This document shows, piece by piece, positions 16,523-24,187 of a stretch of DNA of 64,000 bases. The position numbers were made by a program, and so were the translations under genes. The notes below the pieces were generated by a model. It saw only the letters and a program-made list of their open reading frames with translations, made no database searches and was not told the origin of the DNA. Source of the DNA: GWE2-51-13 sp942492825 (GTDB lineage: Bacteria; Bacillota_I; Bacilli_A; Erysipelotrichales; Erysipelotrichaceae); the NCBI GenBank assembly GCA_942492825.1, contig OW818635.1, positions 1,240,001 to 1,304,000 on the forward strand. The letters run 5' to 3'. How positions within the stretch are numbered: position 1 is the first letter of the stretch; the number at the start of each line of letters is the position of its first letter.

Positions 16523-16539
16523 GATTTCCCCCGGTTTCC

Positions 16540-16557
16540 ATTACTAAAATCATATGC
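16540..16557. repeat. 18-bp direct repeat, right copy
   Basis: Exact copy of 9884-9901. It lies directly upstream of the last passenger gene. The following 16558-16660 sequence contains TGTTACACATTTGTTACAC, a direct repeat of GTTACAC of the kind seen near integrase attachment regions. Confidence 0.6.
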
Positions 16558-16663
16558 TTATTAGGTCTATCAAAGCAACTATTTTCAAGAAATTGCTCTC
16601 TAGAATTTTTGCGTTTTTTCTAAAAGTGTTACACATTTGTTACACTTGGCCCTTAGGACATAG

Positions 16664-16691
16664 AAAAAAGCCTTTGTTTAAAGGCTTTGTT
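16664..16691 (-). terminator. Terminator of tRNA-Thr
   Basis: AAAGCCTTT/AAAGGCTTT hairpin with TTTTTTC on the minus strand, just beyond the tRNA CCA end. It is part of the direct repeat shared with 8402-8449. Confidence 0.8.
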
Positions 16692-16697
16692 AACTCA

Positions 16698-16773
16698 TGG
16701 TGCCGACAACAGGAATTGAACCCGCAACCTACTGATTACGATTCAGTTGCTCTACCGATTGAGCTATGTCGGC
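16698..16773 (-). tRNA. tRNA-Thr (anticodon CGT)
   Basis: The 76-nt tRNA has acceptor GCCGACA/TGTCGGC, D-stem GCTC/GAGC, anticodon stem ACTGA/TCAGT with loop ATCGTAA, T-loop GGTTCAATTCC and encoded CCA. The anticodon CGT reads ACG. It forms the right boundary of the island. Confidence 0.95.
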
Positions 16774-16898
16774 AACGTGCATGGATATCATACGAAAACA
16801 CGGCCGACATGTCAATCTTTTTCCCTCGTTTTGTTAACTTTCAAAGTGAATGCAATAGGGTTTTGGATCTGTTTCCGTTGCCCTCGTTTGTTCGCGGT

Positions 16899-17312
16899 TT
16901 ACTCTGTGCTTTCGAGGATTTGCGAGACCGTAAGTTCATTGTATCCGGTCATCGGATCCGCGGTTCGACGAAGTTCCCATTCATCCGAAAGATCGGCGAT
17001 AACGACTTCGCACGTCAAGCTTACGATCGTGCCTTCTTTCAAGTGTCCACCGAAAGGAGTATGGTTTGAGTCGATGCATAAGAGATGAAAATGTTCGCCG
17101 TTTTTGGCGATCGTCCCGGTCAGCGAAACGATTTCCATATCCGCGACTTTCGTTTCTTCGGTCTTTCCATCCGCGATCCGGACGACGGCTTTGTTGACGC
17201 AACCGACGGCGGTCAGGATCGCTCCGGCCGTGATGTTCGCGTGATGTGCCTGTGCGACGATCTCGCGTCGTAGGTCTTGGTTGGGTAATATCCGGAAAAC
17301 AAGTGTTTTCAT
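16899..17312 (-). CDS. PPC/DUF296 domain protein
   Basis: The 137-residue protein is one PPC (plants and prokaryotes conserved, DUF296) domain. Characteristic parts are the N-terminal YRLLPGQDL-like FRILPNQDL, GAILTAVGCVNKAVVRIAD, SLTGTIAKNGEHFHLHI-like core with the His residues, and GGHLKEGTIVSLTCEVVI. Members form trimers with metal-binding sites; some bind DNA in plants, bacterial roles are unclear. ATG at 17312 has GGAGGT 7 bases upstream. It is the first core gene right of the island. Confidence 0.9.
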   Translation of the reverse strand: MKTLVFRILPNQDLRREIVAQAHHANITAGAILTAVGCVNKAVVRIADGKTEETKVADMEIVSLTGTIAKNGEHFHLLCIDSNHTPFGGHLKEGTIVSLTCEVVIADLSDEWELRRTADPMTGYNELTVSQILESTE

Positions 17313-17343
17313 ATGTCTACCTCCGGCTTTACTATAACACAAT

Positions 17344-17374
17344 AAAAAACCGTACGCTGCCAGTACGGTTTTTT
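17344..17374. terminator. Bidirectional intrinsic terminator
   Basis: AAAAACCGTAC/GTACGGTTTTT with a 7-base loop. It lies beyond the end of the 17502-18008 gene and before the PPC gene, ending the former on the minus strand. Confidence 0.85.
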
Positions 17375-17501
17375 AAAGAAAGAGGACAACAGATTTTTTA
17401 AGGGGGAAGTGAAATTGCTGCTCATAACTGTTTAGGTTATGGCTAAAGTATACGGGTTTATTGTGACAAGTTTATGTAAATACTGTGAAAGAAATGTGAA
17501 A

Positions 17502-18008
17502 CTATTTCAAAGGAATCAAATAATCGAGGATGATCTTGCCTTCGCCCTTTTCTTGTTCTTTCATGAAGCGCTCCATCGAATAGATCTCGATCCCGCATAT
17601 ATTTTGATAGTTCGGTTGATAACCGAGATCCTTCAGTTTGGTTTCAGTCAATTCATGCGCGTTGCCATAGACTTCCCGTTCGGATCCGGAAACCCAGGTG
17701 ATGATGGATTTCCCGGCTGGGAAGATCACCTCGTCATAACCGCTATTGGGGGCATCCACAGACAGAAACGTACCGACGATATAGGTGAACTCGCCATTGT
17801 CATCGAAGTCGTACATGGCTCCGATCGTGTCTGGGTGAAGGGATTGTAAGAAGAATTCAGGCTGAAGGATCGCTTCAAAGAGATTTTCTTTGAAGCTATC
17901 TTCCCAGAGTTGTTTGATCTCAGGTGATAAGGGTTTGACGCGTTTGGCTCTGCCGATAATCTTGCATGTCGGATGTTCGATGATTTCATGGTGTAATAAC
18001 TGGGTCAT
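17502..18008 (-). CDS. GyrI-like / AraC-type effector-binding domain protein
   Basis: The 168-residue cytoplasmic protein matches the stand-alone effector-binding (GyrI-like, SOUL-superfamily) type: KIIGRAKRVKPLSPEI near the N-terminus, GAMYDFDDNGEFTYIVG in the middle, FPAGKSIITWVSG and the C-terminal GIEIYSMERFM...LDYLIPLK. It has no DNA-binding domain. Such proteins bind small hydrophobic molecules or sequester toxins; the ligand here is unknown. It appears to be monocistronic. Confidence 0.85.
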   Translation of the reverse strand: MTQLLHHEIIEHPTCKIIGRAKRVKPLSPEIKQLWEDSFKENLFEAILQPEFFLQSLHPDTIGAMYDFDDNGEFTYIVGTFLSVDAPNSGYDEVIFPAGKSIITWVSGSEREVYGNAHELTETKLKDLGYQPNYQNICGIEIYSMERFMKEQEKGEGKIILDYLIPLK

Positions 18009-18043
18009 ATTTTTTACCTCGCTGAACTTATTCTACCACAAAG

Positions 18044-18067
18044 AAAAAAACACGGCGTACCGTGTTT
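18044..18067 (-). terminator. Terminator of the tRNA cluster
   Basis: AAACACGG/CCGTGTTT hairpin followed by TTTTTC on the minus strand, 12 bases beyond the tRNA-Ala CCA. Confidence 0.85.
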
Positions 18068-18078
18068 ATCTCTGATTT

Positions 18079-18154
18079 TGGTGGAGCTGAAGAGGCTCGA
18101 ACTCTCTACCCCAACGCTGCCAGCGTTGTGCTCTACCAGATGAGCTACAGCCCC
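18079..18154 (-). tRNA. tRNA-Ala (anticodon GGC)
   Basis: Acceptor GGGGCTG pairs with CAGCTCC (one G-U), anticodon stem CAACG/CGTTG with loop CTGGCAG, encoded CCA. Last of four tRNAs in one minus-strand cluster. Confidence 0.95.
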
Positions 18155-18169
18155 AAAAATCAATAAAGA

Positions 18170-18246
18170 TGGTCGGGACGACGTGATTTGAACACGCGAC
18201 CCCTTGCTCCCGAAGCAAGTGCACTACCAAGCTGTGCTACGTCCCG
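18170..18246 (-). tRNA. tRNA-Pro (anticodon CGG)
   Basis: Acceptor CGGGACG/CGTCCCG, anticodon stem CTTGC/GCAAG with loop TTCGGGA, encoded CCA. The C34 anticodon reads only CCG. Confidence 0.95.
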
Positions 18247-18255
18247 AACTTAGAA

Positions 18256-18331
18256 TGGCGCGCCCGACAGGACTCGAACCTGCAACCTTTTGAATCGGAA
18301 TCAAAAACGCTATCCATTGCGCCACGGGCGC
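18256..18331 (-). tRNA. tRNA-Arg (anticodon CCG)
   Basis: Acceptor GCGCCCG/CGGGCGC, anticodon stem TTTGA/TCAAA with loop TTCCGAT, encoded CCA. Confidence 0.94.
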
Positions 18332-18351
18332 CCGAGTCTTTATCAATAAAA

Positions 18352-18428
18352 TGGTGGACGCTGAGGGGCTCGAACCCCCGACCCCCTGCACGTCAAGCAG
18401 GTGCTCTCCCAACTGAGCTAAGCGTCCA
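18352..18428 (-). tRNA. tRNA-Val (anticodon GAC)
   Basis: Acceptor TGGACGC/GCGTCCA, anticodon stem CCTGC/GCAGG with loop TTGACGT, T-stem GGGGG/CCCCT-type, encoded CCA. First of the cluster. Confidence 0.95.
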
Positions 18429-18519
18429 TAACCATTCACTGAAGCGTGCATTAGTATGTTAGCATACGGCTTAAAAAAAGGCAAGTGAATACCGCAAAAA
18501 ACAGGTCGACAAAGCATAT

Positions 18520-19920
18520 TTAATCCGTAAGTCGATGGTAATTATAGTGCTTCGCGCCGCGTTTGCATTCATAGAGTTTCTTGTCGGCGACCTGGATCAA
18601 CTCATCGAGAGTCGAGCCTTCCGCCGGGAAATCCGCAATCCCGAAACTGAATGAACAGACAATTTCTTGCCCGTCGACGATCAAGGGTTCACGACCTAGT
18701 TTTTCGATTAAAATCTTGAACTTTTCATCAAGTTTCACTGCGTCGGTATGATAAAAAATCCCGATGAACTCATCCCCGCCCAATCGCGCGATAAAATCGC
18801 TGGATCTAGAATTCTCCACCAACATTGAAGCGACATTCCGAATGACGCGGTCTCCCGCCAAATGCCCGAAGGTATCATTGACTTTCTTTAGATTATCCAT
18901 ATCGAACATCACTAAGTTCATCGACTCGTTATAACGTAAGGCATGCTCTTTTACGACGTCGAAATGCTCTTCGAAATAACCGCGGTTATATAAGCCCGTA
19001 AGTCGATCGTATCGCGACAAGAACGCTTTCTCTTGATACGAAAGGTGATTGGCCAAGGCGATTTCGATGTTATTGCGTATGAATTCCATCGAGCGTTCAT
19101 CATCCGCGTCGAACGCGTCGGTTTTCAGCGCGTCGATGTTGATGGTGCCGTAAAGATCGCCCTTGATGTAGATCGGAGCGGAGATGGTTGATTTGATATA
19201 GGTATCCTGTCCGAAGATGGTGCTATGCATGTAATAGCGATCGAAAATCATCAAGTCGGGGATGTTGACGATTCGATCCATTCTACCTTGCGTGAGTTTG
19301 TACATAAAAGCGTCTTCCATCGGTAAATTGAAATCCAGTATGTTTTCGCTAAATCCGGCATACGAAGCAACCGAAAAATGATCGCCGTGTTTTGTAAGGA
19401 TGGTACCTAACGAACCATTGGTTAATGCCTTGAGGGCGTTATTTAATATGAGTTGAAAAAGTTGTTCGATATTTTGCGTTTTGAGAACCGATTGGGTTAC
19501 CTCAAGCATCAACATCCGCAATCTTGATACGCGTGCCAAATCCAATTGCGCTTGCTTGATTTCCGTGTTATCGGACAATGCGGCGAGGATGGCGCGTTTC
19601 CCTTTGTATTCGACGACGTTACCACGGATGCCGACCCACACGACCTTTAATTCGGCGGAGCGGATGTCTAGTTCCAGTTTTATGTTATCGCCGTTCTCGA
19701 TCGATCTGCGAATTATTTCCAAGGCTTCCGGATGCGAACTAAAAAACCGAATAAATTGTTCGTTGGCTTCAAAAAGGTTCAATTGAAAGAGTTCTTCGAA
19801 ACTCCGATTGGCGAAATAAACCGTCTGTGCGTCAAACACCAGAATCGGGAAGACCGCAAATCGGTTGTATTGCTTTAGCGACTCATCATCAATGATTTCG
19901 ATTCGTTTGGTGGATTCCAT
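18520..19920 (-). CDS. PAS-GAF-GGDEF diguanylate cyclase
   Basis: The 466-residue cytoplasmic protein would make cyclic di-GMP from two GTP. An N-terminal PAS domain (about 15-125) is followed by a GAF domain (about 145-290) and a GGDEF domain (about 300-466). The active site is intact: DMDNLKKVND with D340 and GGDEF at 381-385. An inhibitory I-site R372-S-S-D375 sits five residues before GGDEF, so product inhibition is likely. The ATG at 19920 is preferred because of AAAGGAA upstream. It has no membrane segment, so the signal is intracellular. No EAL or PilZ partner is seen in the window. Confidence 0.95.
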   Translation of the reverse strand: MESTKRIEIIDDESLKQYNRFAVFPILVFDAQTVYFANRSFEELFQLNLFEANEQFIRFFSSHPEALEIIRRSIENGDNIKLELDIRSAELKVVWVGIRGNVVEYKGKRAILAALSDNTEIKQAQLDLARVSRLRMLMLEVTQSVLKTQNIEQLFQLILNNALKALTNGSLGTILTKHGDHFSVASYAGFSENILDFNLPMEDAFMYKLTQGRMDRIVNIPDLMIFDRYYMHSTIFGQDTYIKSTISAPIYIKGDLYGTINIDALKTDAFDADDERSMEFIRNNIEIALANHLSYQEKAFLSRYDRLTGLYNRGYFEEHFDVVKEHALRYNESMNLVMFDMDNLKKVNDTFGHLAGDRVIRNVASMLVENSRSSDFIARLGGDEFIGIFYHTDAVKLDEKFKILIEKLGREPLIVDGQEIVCSFSFGIADFPAEGSTLDELIQVADKKLYECKRGAKHYNYHRLTD

Positions 19921-20057
19921 ATCGATTCCTTTTCTACCCCACAACTTTACTGTTACTATTATGGCTTGTTTTGTGTCAATTGTCATCTTTGAGTTTTAAA
20001 ATATACATAAACATTGTCATGATGTCGATGAAAAATACGGATTTTACTGATTTCAAG

Positions 20058-20080
20058 AAAAAAGCGAAACGCTTCGCTTA
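20058..20080 (-). terminator. Terminator of the feo operon
   Basis: AAGCGAA/TTCGCTT stem followed by TTTTTTCTTG on the minus strand, overlapping the stop of the Smr gene. Confidence 0.8.
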
Positions 20081-20311
20081 TTTTCGTTTTAATTGGAAAA
20101 TCGTTTCACCGGGATTCGCCGAAACGAGTTTGGTAAGAATCCGTGGGTGAACATAGACGTTCCGGACAAATCCGCGTAATTTGATCCCGTTATGATATCC
20201 ATGGATCACAACGACTTCCCGGACCTGTTTATCCATCGCGTTAAGACGAATGTTTAACACCGCCTCGGCTTCTTTGCGGGTTAACTCGTGTAAATCGATC
20301 GTGGCGATCAT
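20078..20311 (-). CDS. Smr-domain protein
   Basis: A 77-residue stand-alone Smr domain: IDLHELTRKEAEAVLN at the N-terminus, REVVVIHGYHNGIKLRGFVR in the middle, HPRI and NPGETIFQLK at the end. Smr domains of MutS2 and small stand-alone proteins are nucleases or nucleic acid binding modules. It overlaps the DtxR-type gene by 4 bases (ATGA), so it is translationally coupled and is the last gene of the feo operon. Why an Smr protein belongs with iron uptake is not known. Confidence 0.88.
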   Translation of the reverse strand: MIATIDLHELTRKEAEAVLNIRLNAMDKQVREVVVIHGYHNGIKLRGFVRNVYVHPRILTKLVSANPGETIFQLKRK

Positions 20312-20697
20312 CGTCCAAGGTACGCTTTCATGAAGTTACTGAATGCGACCATCGTTTCTTCGCTGATCACATGTTCCATCCGACAGGCATCGTCTTCCGC
20401 CACGGGTTCGGGAACCCCCAAGACTTCATGGAGGAAGATATTGAGGGTGCGATGACGGCTAAAGATGTCTTTCGCCTGTTTCATCCCGATTTCGGTCAGA
20501 TAGATCGGTGCATAGGGTTGTTGGGTGATCCATCCTCCGTCGGCCAAGTTCTTTAAAGCTCGGACGACGCTGGGTTTGGCGACCTTCAAAAGGCTGGCGA
20601 CATCGCTGGTCCGAACTCCGGTTTTACCGGACATGCTTAAACGGAAGATGGCTTCGAGATAATCTTCGGTCGACGGGGTCAAGGTATGTTCGGACAT
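20308..20697 (-). CDS. DtxR/MntR-family metal-dependent repressor (short form)
   Basis: The 129-residue regulator has an N-terminal winged helix (TEDYLEAIFRL, GVRTSDVASLLKVAKPSVVRALKNL, GWITQQPYAPIYLTEIG) and the metal-binding dimerisation domain (RHRTLNIFLHEVLGVPEPVAEDDACRMEHVIS). The Cys/Glu/His in DACRMEHVIS and Glu/Asp nearby fit the DtxR metal site. No C-terminal SH3-like domain is present, as in MntR. It sits in the feo operon it probably controls through the palindrome at 23182-23197. Confidence 0.92.
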   Translation of the reverse strand: MSEHTLTPSTEDYLEAIFRLSMSGKTGVRTSDVASLLKVAKPSVVRALKNLADGGWITQQPYAPIYLTEIGMKQAKDIFSRHRTLNIFLHEVLGVPEPVAEDDACRMEHVISEETMVAFSNFMKAYLGR

Positions 20698-20712
20698 GTT
20701 CTACCAACTTTC

Positions 20713-20913
20713 TTAGGGATGCAATTGTTTACGTAGCGCTTCTTTTAACTCTTGGGGATTCATTTTCGAACAGCTGTCGCACCCATCCGCTTCGCTGCAT
20801 CCAGCGCAGGAAGACGACGTGTGACAACCGTCTTTTTTCTTACGGAAGAAGAGATAATAGGCAAGTCCAACAAACAAGGCCAATACGACGGCTCCGATAA
20901 TGTAGTCAGCCAT
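20713..20913 (-). CDS. FeoB-associated Cys-rich membrane protein
   Basis: The 66-residue protein has one N-terminal membrane helix (YIIGAVVLALFVGLAYYLFF), then a basic stop-transfer RKKKDG and a Cys-rich tail (CHTSSSCAGCSEADGCDSC). This is the small protein that commonly follows feoB in Bacillota, sometimes called FeoB-associated. The Cys motifs may handle Fe or a cluster on the cytoplasmic side. The gene starts 9 bases after feoB. Confidence 0.9.
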   Translation of the reverse strand: MADYIIGAVVLALFVGLAYYLFFRKKKDGCHTSSSCAGCSEADGCDSCSKMNPQELKEALRKQLHP

Positions 20914-20922
20914 GGGTTCCTC

Positions 20923-22938
20923 CTAGCTCAAGCCGAAGAAGCGACCGCCCTGATAGATCAGGAAAGCGACGATCCAAGCCACTCCGGTTTGATACGTAAC
21001 CGCGATCAACGTCCATTTCCACGACGCCATTTCGCGTTTCAAGGTCACAAACGCCGCGACGCAGGGCATATACAATAAAGCAAAGGCCATGAAGGCATAG
21101 GCGGAAAGCGGGGTGAATACGGCTTGTAAGGGGGCGCTGAGGGCATTGGGATCGGAAGCGATCAAATCACCGACACCATAGAGGACACCCATCGTACTAA
21201 CGACGGCTTCCTTTGCCACAAACCCGACGACCAAAGCCATTGAAGCACGCCATTCCCCAAATCCCAACGGCGCAAAGATCGGCGCGATGGCTTTACCGAT
21301 ATATCCGATGATCGACGCCGAGCTGTCGGTGATCATATTGAGGTTGAAATCGAAGTTACTCATAAACCAAATGATCATACTCGCAAACAGAAGGACGGTC
21401 CCGGCTTTGATGAGGAACCCTTTGACACGTTCCCAGGTATGCAGGAACAAGTTACGAAGGGTCGGCATGCGGTATTCCGGAAGTTCCATGATGAAGTTGG
21501 AGACACGGCCTTTGGTGACAAAGCGTTTCAAGAAGATTCCCGAGAAGATCGCGACTGCGATTCCCAAGATATACATCGAGTAGACGACGATGGCTTGGTT
21601 GTTACTGAAGAAGGCTGCCGCCATGACCGCATAGATCGGAAAACGGGCACCGCAGGACATAAACGGGGTGATCATCATCGTCAACCGACGATCGCGCTCA
21701 TTCTCCAAGGTACGGGTCGCCATCAAGGCCGGCACGGTACAACCGAATCCGAGAATCATCGGGATGAAGGATTTCCCCGACAAACCGAATTTACGCAAGG
21801 TACGGTCCATGATGAAGGCGGCACGGGCCATATAGCCGCTGTCTTCCAACACCGACAACATCAAAAACAAGATCGCGATCTCAGGCAGGAAGCCCAACAC
21901 GGAGCCGACACCGCCCAACATCCCATCGACGATCAACGAGTAAAGCCACGGGGAGATCCCGATATTGGTTAAAAAGGCTGCGATGTTGGCGATGAAGACT
22001 TCGCTGATCAGATATTCGAAGCCGCCTTTGATCGTTCCACCGATCGGTCCAAACGCGGTCATGAAGACCAGATACATGACAAGAAGGAAGATCGGGATTG
22101 CCCAGAAACGATGGGTGACAACCGAATCGATCTTACTTGAGATGCTTGCTTTCGCGTTCTGGTTCTTTTTTAACGCAACTCCCACGATGTCCGTAATATA
22201 ACGATATTTCTCATCGGAGACGATCATATCGCGATCGATCGGAAAATCATGAAGTTGTCGTTCGACTTCCTCATTCAATAGAACCATTTTTATCGGATCA
22301 TGGTCATGTCCGTCGATGGCTTTGGGACCTTCGTCGATGAAGCGTAAGGCATGGAGTTTCGGACTGGTGCTTACATTTAATTCTTTCTCCAAGAAGCGGA
22401 TCAACTTCATCACGACCGGGGAATAGATTTCTTTAAACGGGACGACCTTACGATCATGATTCATGATCGCATCCGTCAATGCGTCGATTCCGACGCCTTT
22501 CGCCGCGGTAATCGCGATGACCGGAACACCCAACTCCTTTTGGAGCTTGGCCACATCCAAGATATCGCCGCGATGTTGGAGGACATCCATCATATTGAGT
22601 GCGATGATCATCGGTTTCCCGACTTCAAGCAATTGCAGACTTAGGAAGAGGTTGCGTTCCAAATTAGAAGCGTCGACGATGTTGACGATCAACTCCGCCT
22701 GGTCGCTTTCCAAATACTCGCGGGCGATGACTTCTTCCAGCGAATAGGTCGATAAGGAATAGATCCCGGGCAAATCGGTAACACGAATTTCTTGCGAACT
22801 GTTGCGGACTCTCCCGGTTTTTTTCTCGACCGTTACGCCCGGCCAGTTGCCCACGTACTGGTTGGAACCGGTCAACTCGTTAAACAAGGTCGTCTTCCCG
22901 GAATTCGGGTTGCCGACCAAAGCGATATTAATGCTCAT
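20923..22938 (-). CDS. feoB: Ferrous iron transporter B
   Basis: The 671-residue polytopic GTPase-permease takes up Fe2+. The G domain has G1 GNPNSGKT (9-16), G3 DLPG and G4 NMMD; a helical insertion domain follows; the membrane part holds the paired Gate motifs, including GFGCTVPALMATRTL and the cysteine region MSCGARFPIYA. Both halves and the C-terminal helices are complete. It overlaps feoA by 11 bases and is followed by the Cys-rich protein. Confidence 0.97.
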   Translation of the reverse strand: MSINIALVGNPNSGKTTLFNELTGSNQYVGNWPGVTVEKKTGRVRNSSQEIRVTDLPGIYSLSTYSLEEVIAREYLESDQAELIVNIVDASNLERNLFLSLQLLEVGKPMIIALNMMDVLQHRGDILDVAKLQKELGVPVIAITAAKGVGIDALTDAIMNHDRKVVPFKEIYSPVVMKLIRFLEKELNVSTSPKLHALRFIDEGPKAIDGHDHDPIKMVLLNEEVERQLHDFPIDRDMIVSDEKYRYITDIVGVALKKNQNAKASISSKIDSVVTHRFWAIPIFLLVMYLVFMTAFGPIGGTIKGGFEYLISEVFIANIAAFLTNIGISPWLYSLIVDGMLGGVGSVLGFLPEIAILFLMLSVLEDSGYMARAAFIMDRTLRKFGLSGKSFIPMILGFGCTVPALMATRTLENERDRRLTMMITPFMSCGARFPIYAVMAAAFFSNNQAIVVYSMYILGIAVAIFSGIFLKRFVTKGRVSNFIMELPEYRMPTLRNLFLHTWERVKGFLIKAGTVLLFASMIIWFMSNFDFNLNMITDSSASIIGYIGKAIAPIFAPLGFGEWRASMALVVGFVAKEAVVSTMGVLYGVGDLIASDPNALSAPLQAVFTPLSAYAFMAFALLYMPCVAAFVTLKREMASWKWTLIAVTYQTGVAWIVAFLIYQGGRFFGLS

Positions 22939-23164
22939 CCGTCAATCTCCTTACGAAGATTTCCGATGCTTCTTGTAGCCGAAGCGTCAATTCGTAGCCC
23001 CGGACCGTGACTTCGATCGGATCGCCGAACGGCGCGAATTTCTTGACTGTTACGATCGTCCCGTTGGTCAGACCCATGTCGATGATGCGTTTCCGTAATT
23101 CACTTTTCTTACCCAATCCTTCGATGATGCACCGTTGGCCGGGTTGGATTTCTTTGAGTGTCAT
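22928..23164 (-). CDS. feoA: FeoA
   Basis: The 78-residue SH3-like protein supports FeoB function. Motifs: GQRCIIEGLG, LRKRIIDMGLTNGTIVTVKKFAPFGDP and VRGYELTLR, all typical of FeoA. It is the first gene of the operon, 18 bases downstream of the palindromic operator. Confidence 0.95.
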   Translation of the reverse strand: MTLKEIQPGQRCIIEGLGKKSELRKRIIDMGLTNGTIVTVKKFAPFGDPIEVTVRGYELTLRLQEASEIFVRRLTDEH

Positions 23165-23181
23165 CGCGACCTCTTCTCTAA

Positions 23182-23197
23182 GTTAGCGTTTGCTAAC
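23182..23197. promoter_or_regulatory. Palindromic operator upstream of feoA
   Basis: GTTAGC-GTTT-GCTAAC is a perfect inverted repeat right in front of feoA. TTAG..CTAA-type palindromes are bound by DtxR/MntR/IdeR regulators, and such a gene lies in this operon. Binding is inferred, not shown. Confidence 0.7.
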
Positions 23198-23239
23198 ATT
23201 AGTATTATATCAGTTTGTTTGTAGTTTTCAAGTGATATT

Positions 23240-23266
23240 ATAAGAAAGACTTCCGTTTCGGAAGTC
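23240..23266 (-). terminator. Terminator of the tup-moa operon
   Basis: GACTTCCG/CGGAAGTC stem with a 3-base loop and a TTTCTT tail on the minus strand, overlapping the stop of the MOSC gene. Confidence 0.8.
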
Positions 23267-23699
23267 AGTCTATAATTTCGATTTTATCCCCGGGTCGTAT
23301 GGTTCCCGGTTGCAGGATTTTCGTGAAAATCCCTTCGCGCGGCATAATACAATCACCGACCTGTGTACGGATTTGACATCCGACATGGCATTCTTTCCCG
23401 ATCTGTGTGACGATCATTTCCACATCGTTGATTTTGAGTTTGGTTCCGATCGGTAAGCTATAGAGTTCGATGCCTTCGGTGGTCAAGTTTTCTGCGAATT
23501 TCCCGGTACACAATCCTTCGATGCCTAAGGCGGTCATTTTATCGATGCTCTCTTGGCCTAACAAACTGACTTGGCGATGCCAATTCCCACCATGCGCGTC
23601 GCCTTTGAGTCCCCAATCGACGATGAATTCACCTTCAGGAATCGGATGTTTGATGACACCTTTTTTCTCGGAAATATTGACGGCTTTTACGTTAGGCAT
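23265..23699 (-). CDS. MOSC domain protein
   Basis: The 144-residue stand-alone MOSC domain protein (Moco sulfurase C-terminal type) has DWGLKGDAHGGNWHRQVSLLG, CTGKFAENLTTEGIEL and GKECHVGCQI with the conserved Cys. MOSC proteins bind or modify Mo/W cofactor; in this setting it may handle finished or sulfurated cofactor. ATG at 23699 has GGAAGG upstream. Last gene of the tungsten/molybdopterin operon. Confidence 0.93.
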   Translation of the reverse strand: MPNVKAVNISEKKGVIKHPIPEGEFIVDWGLKGDAHGGNWHRQVSLLGQESIDKMTALGIEGLCTGKFAENLTTEGIELYSLPIGTKLKINDVEMIVTQIGKECHVGCQIRTQVGDCIMPREGIFTKILQPGTIRPGDKIEIID

Positions 23700-23700
23700 A

Positions 23701-24186
23701 TTAAAGTACCTTCCTTTCACGAATAAATGTTCCGGACTTCCCGCCGCTTTTGCGTAAGAGTTGGATGTCCGAAATGATCACGTTTTTATCGACCGCTTTG
23801 ACCATATCGTAGATCGTCAATCCCGCGATCGCGACGGCGGTCATCGCTTCCATTTCGATGCCCGTTTTCCAGACGCATTTCGCGGTGGCTTCGATATGGA
23901 TGCATGCGTGTTGCGTGTCGCAGACAAAGTCGACCGTGATCGCGTCCAGTGGTAAATTGTGACACATCGGGATCAACTCATGGGTGCGTTTCGCACCCTG
24001 GATCCCGGCGATGCGGGCGCATGCCAAGACATCGCCCTTTGGCAGTCCGTTGTTTTGGATGAGTTCCAAAGTAGAAGCCGCCATGTAAACGGTACCTGAT
24101 GCGGTCGCCGTTCGTGTCGTGTGCGGTTTCTCGCTCACATCGACCATCCGGGCGTTTCCTTTTTCATCGAGATGCGTGAGTTCCAT
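23701..24186 (-). CDS. moaC: Cyclic pyranopterin monophosphate synthase MoaC
   Basis: The 161-residue enzyme completes cPMP formation after MoaA. Motifs: LTHLDEKGNARMVDVSEKPHT, GDVLACARIAGIQGAKRTHELIPMCHNLPL with the active-site region, and GIEMEAMTAVAIAGLTIYDMVKAVDK. It starts 1 base from moaA and is complete. Confidence 0.97.
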   Translation of the reverse strand: MELTHLDEKGNARMVDVSEKPHTTRTATASGTVYMAASTLELIQNNGLPKGDVLACARIAGIQGAKRTHELIPMCHNLPLDAITVDFVCDTQHACIHIEATAKCVWKTGIEMEAMTAVAIAGLTIYDMVKAVDKNVIISDIQLLRKSGGKSGTFIRERKVL

Positions 24187-24187
24187 T

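Larger units (their letters stand above)
8402..16773. mobile_element. Accessory island bounded by tRNA-Thr copies
   Basis: A roughly 48-base direct repeat (terminator hairpin plus tRNA-Thr 3' end) occurs at 8402-8449 and 16663-16710. The right copy belongs to an intact tRNA-Thr; the left copy is decayed. Between them are an oxidoreductase gene, the catalytic half of a tyrosine recombinase, five structured repeats (A1-A3, B1-B2) and visibly AT-rich unknown genes. tRNA 3' ends are classical integration sites for tyrosine recombinases, so I infer an old integrated element. The boundaries are approximate and the left gene (8533-9546) could be host DNA. Confidence 0.65.

Noticed and set aside
16554..17069. 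Plus-strand gene across the tRNA-Thr
   Set aside because: The frame runs through the terminator and tRNA and into the antisense of the PPC gene; it is a chance reading frame.
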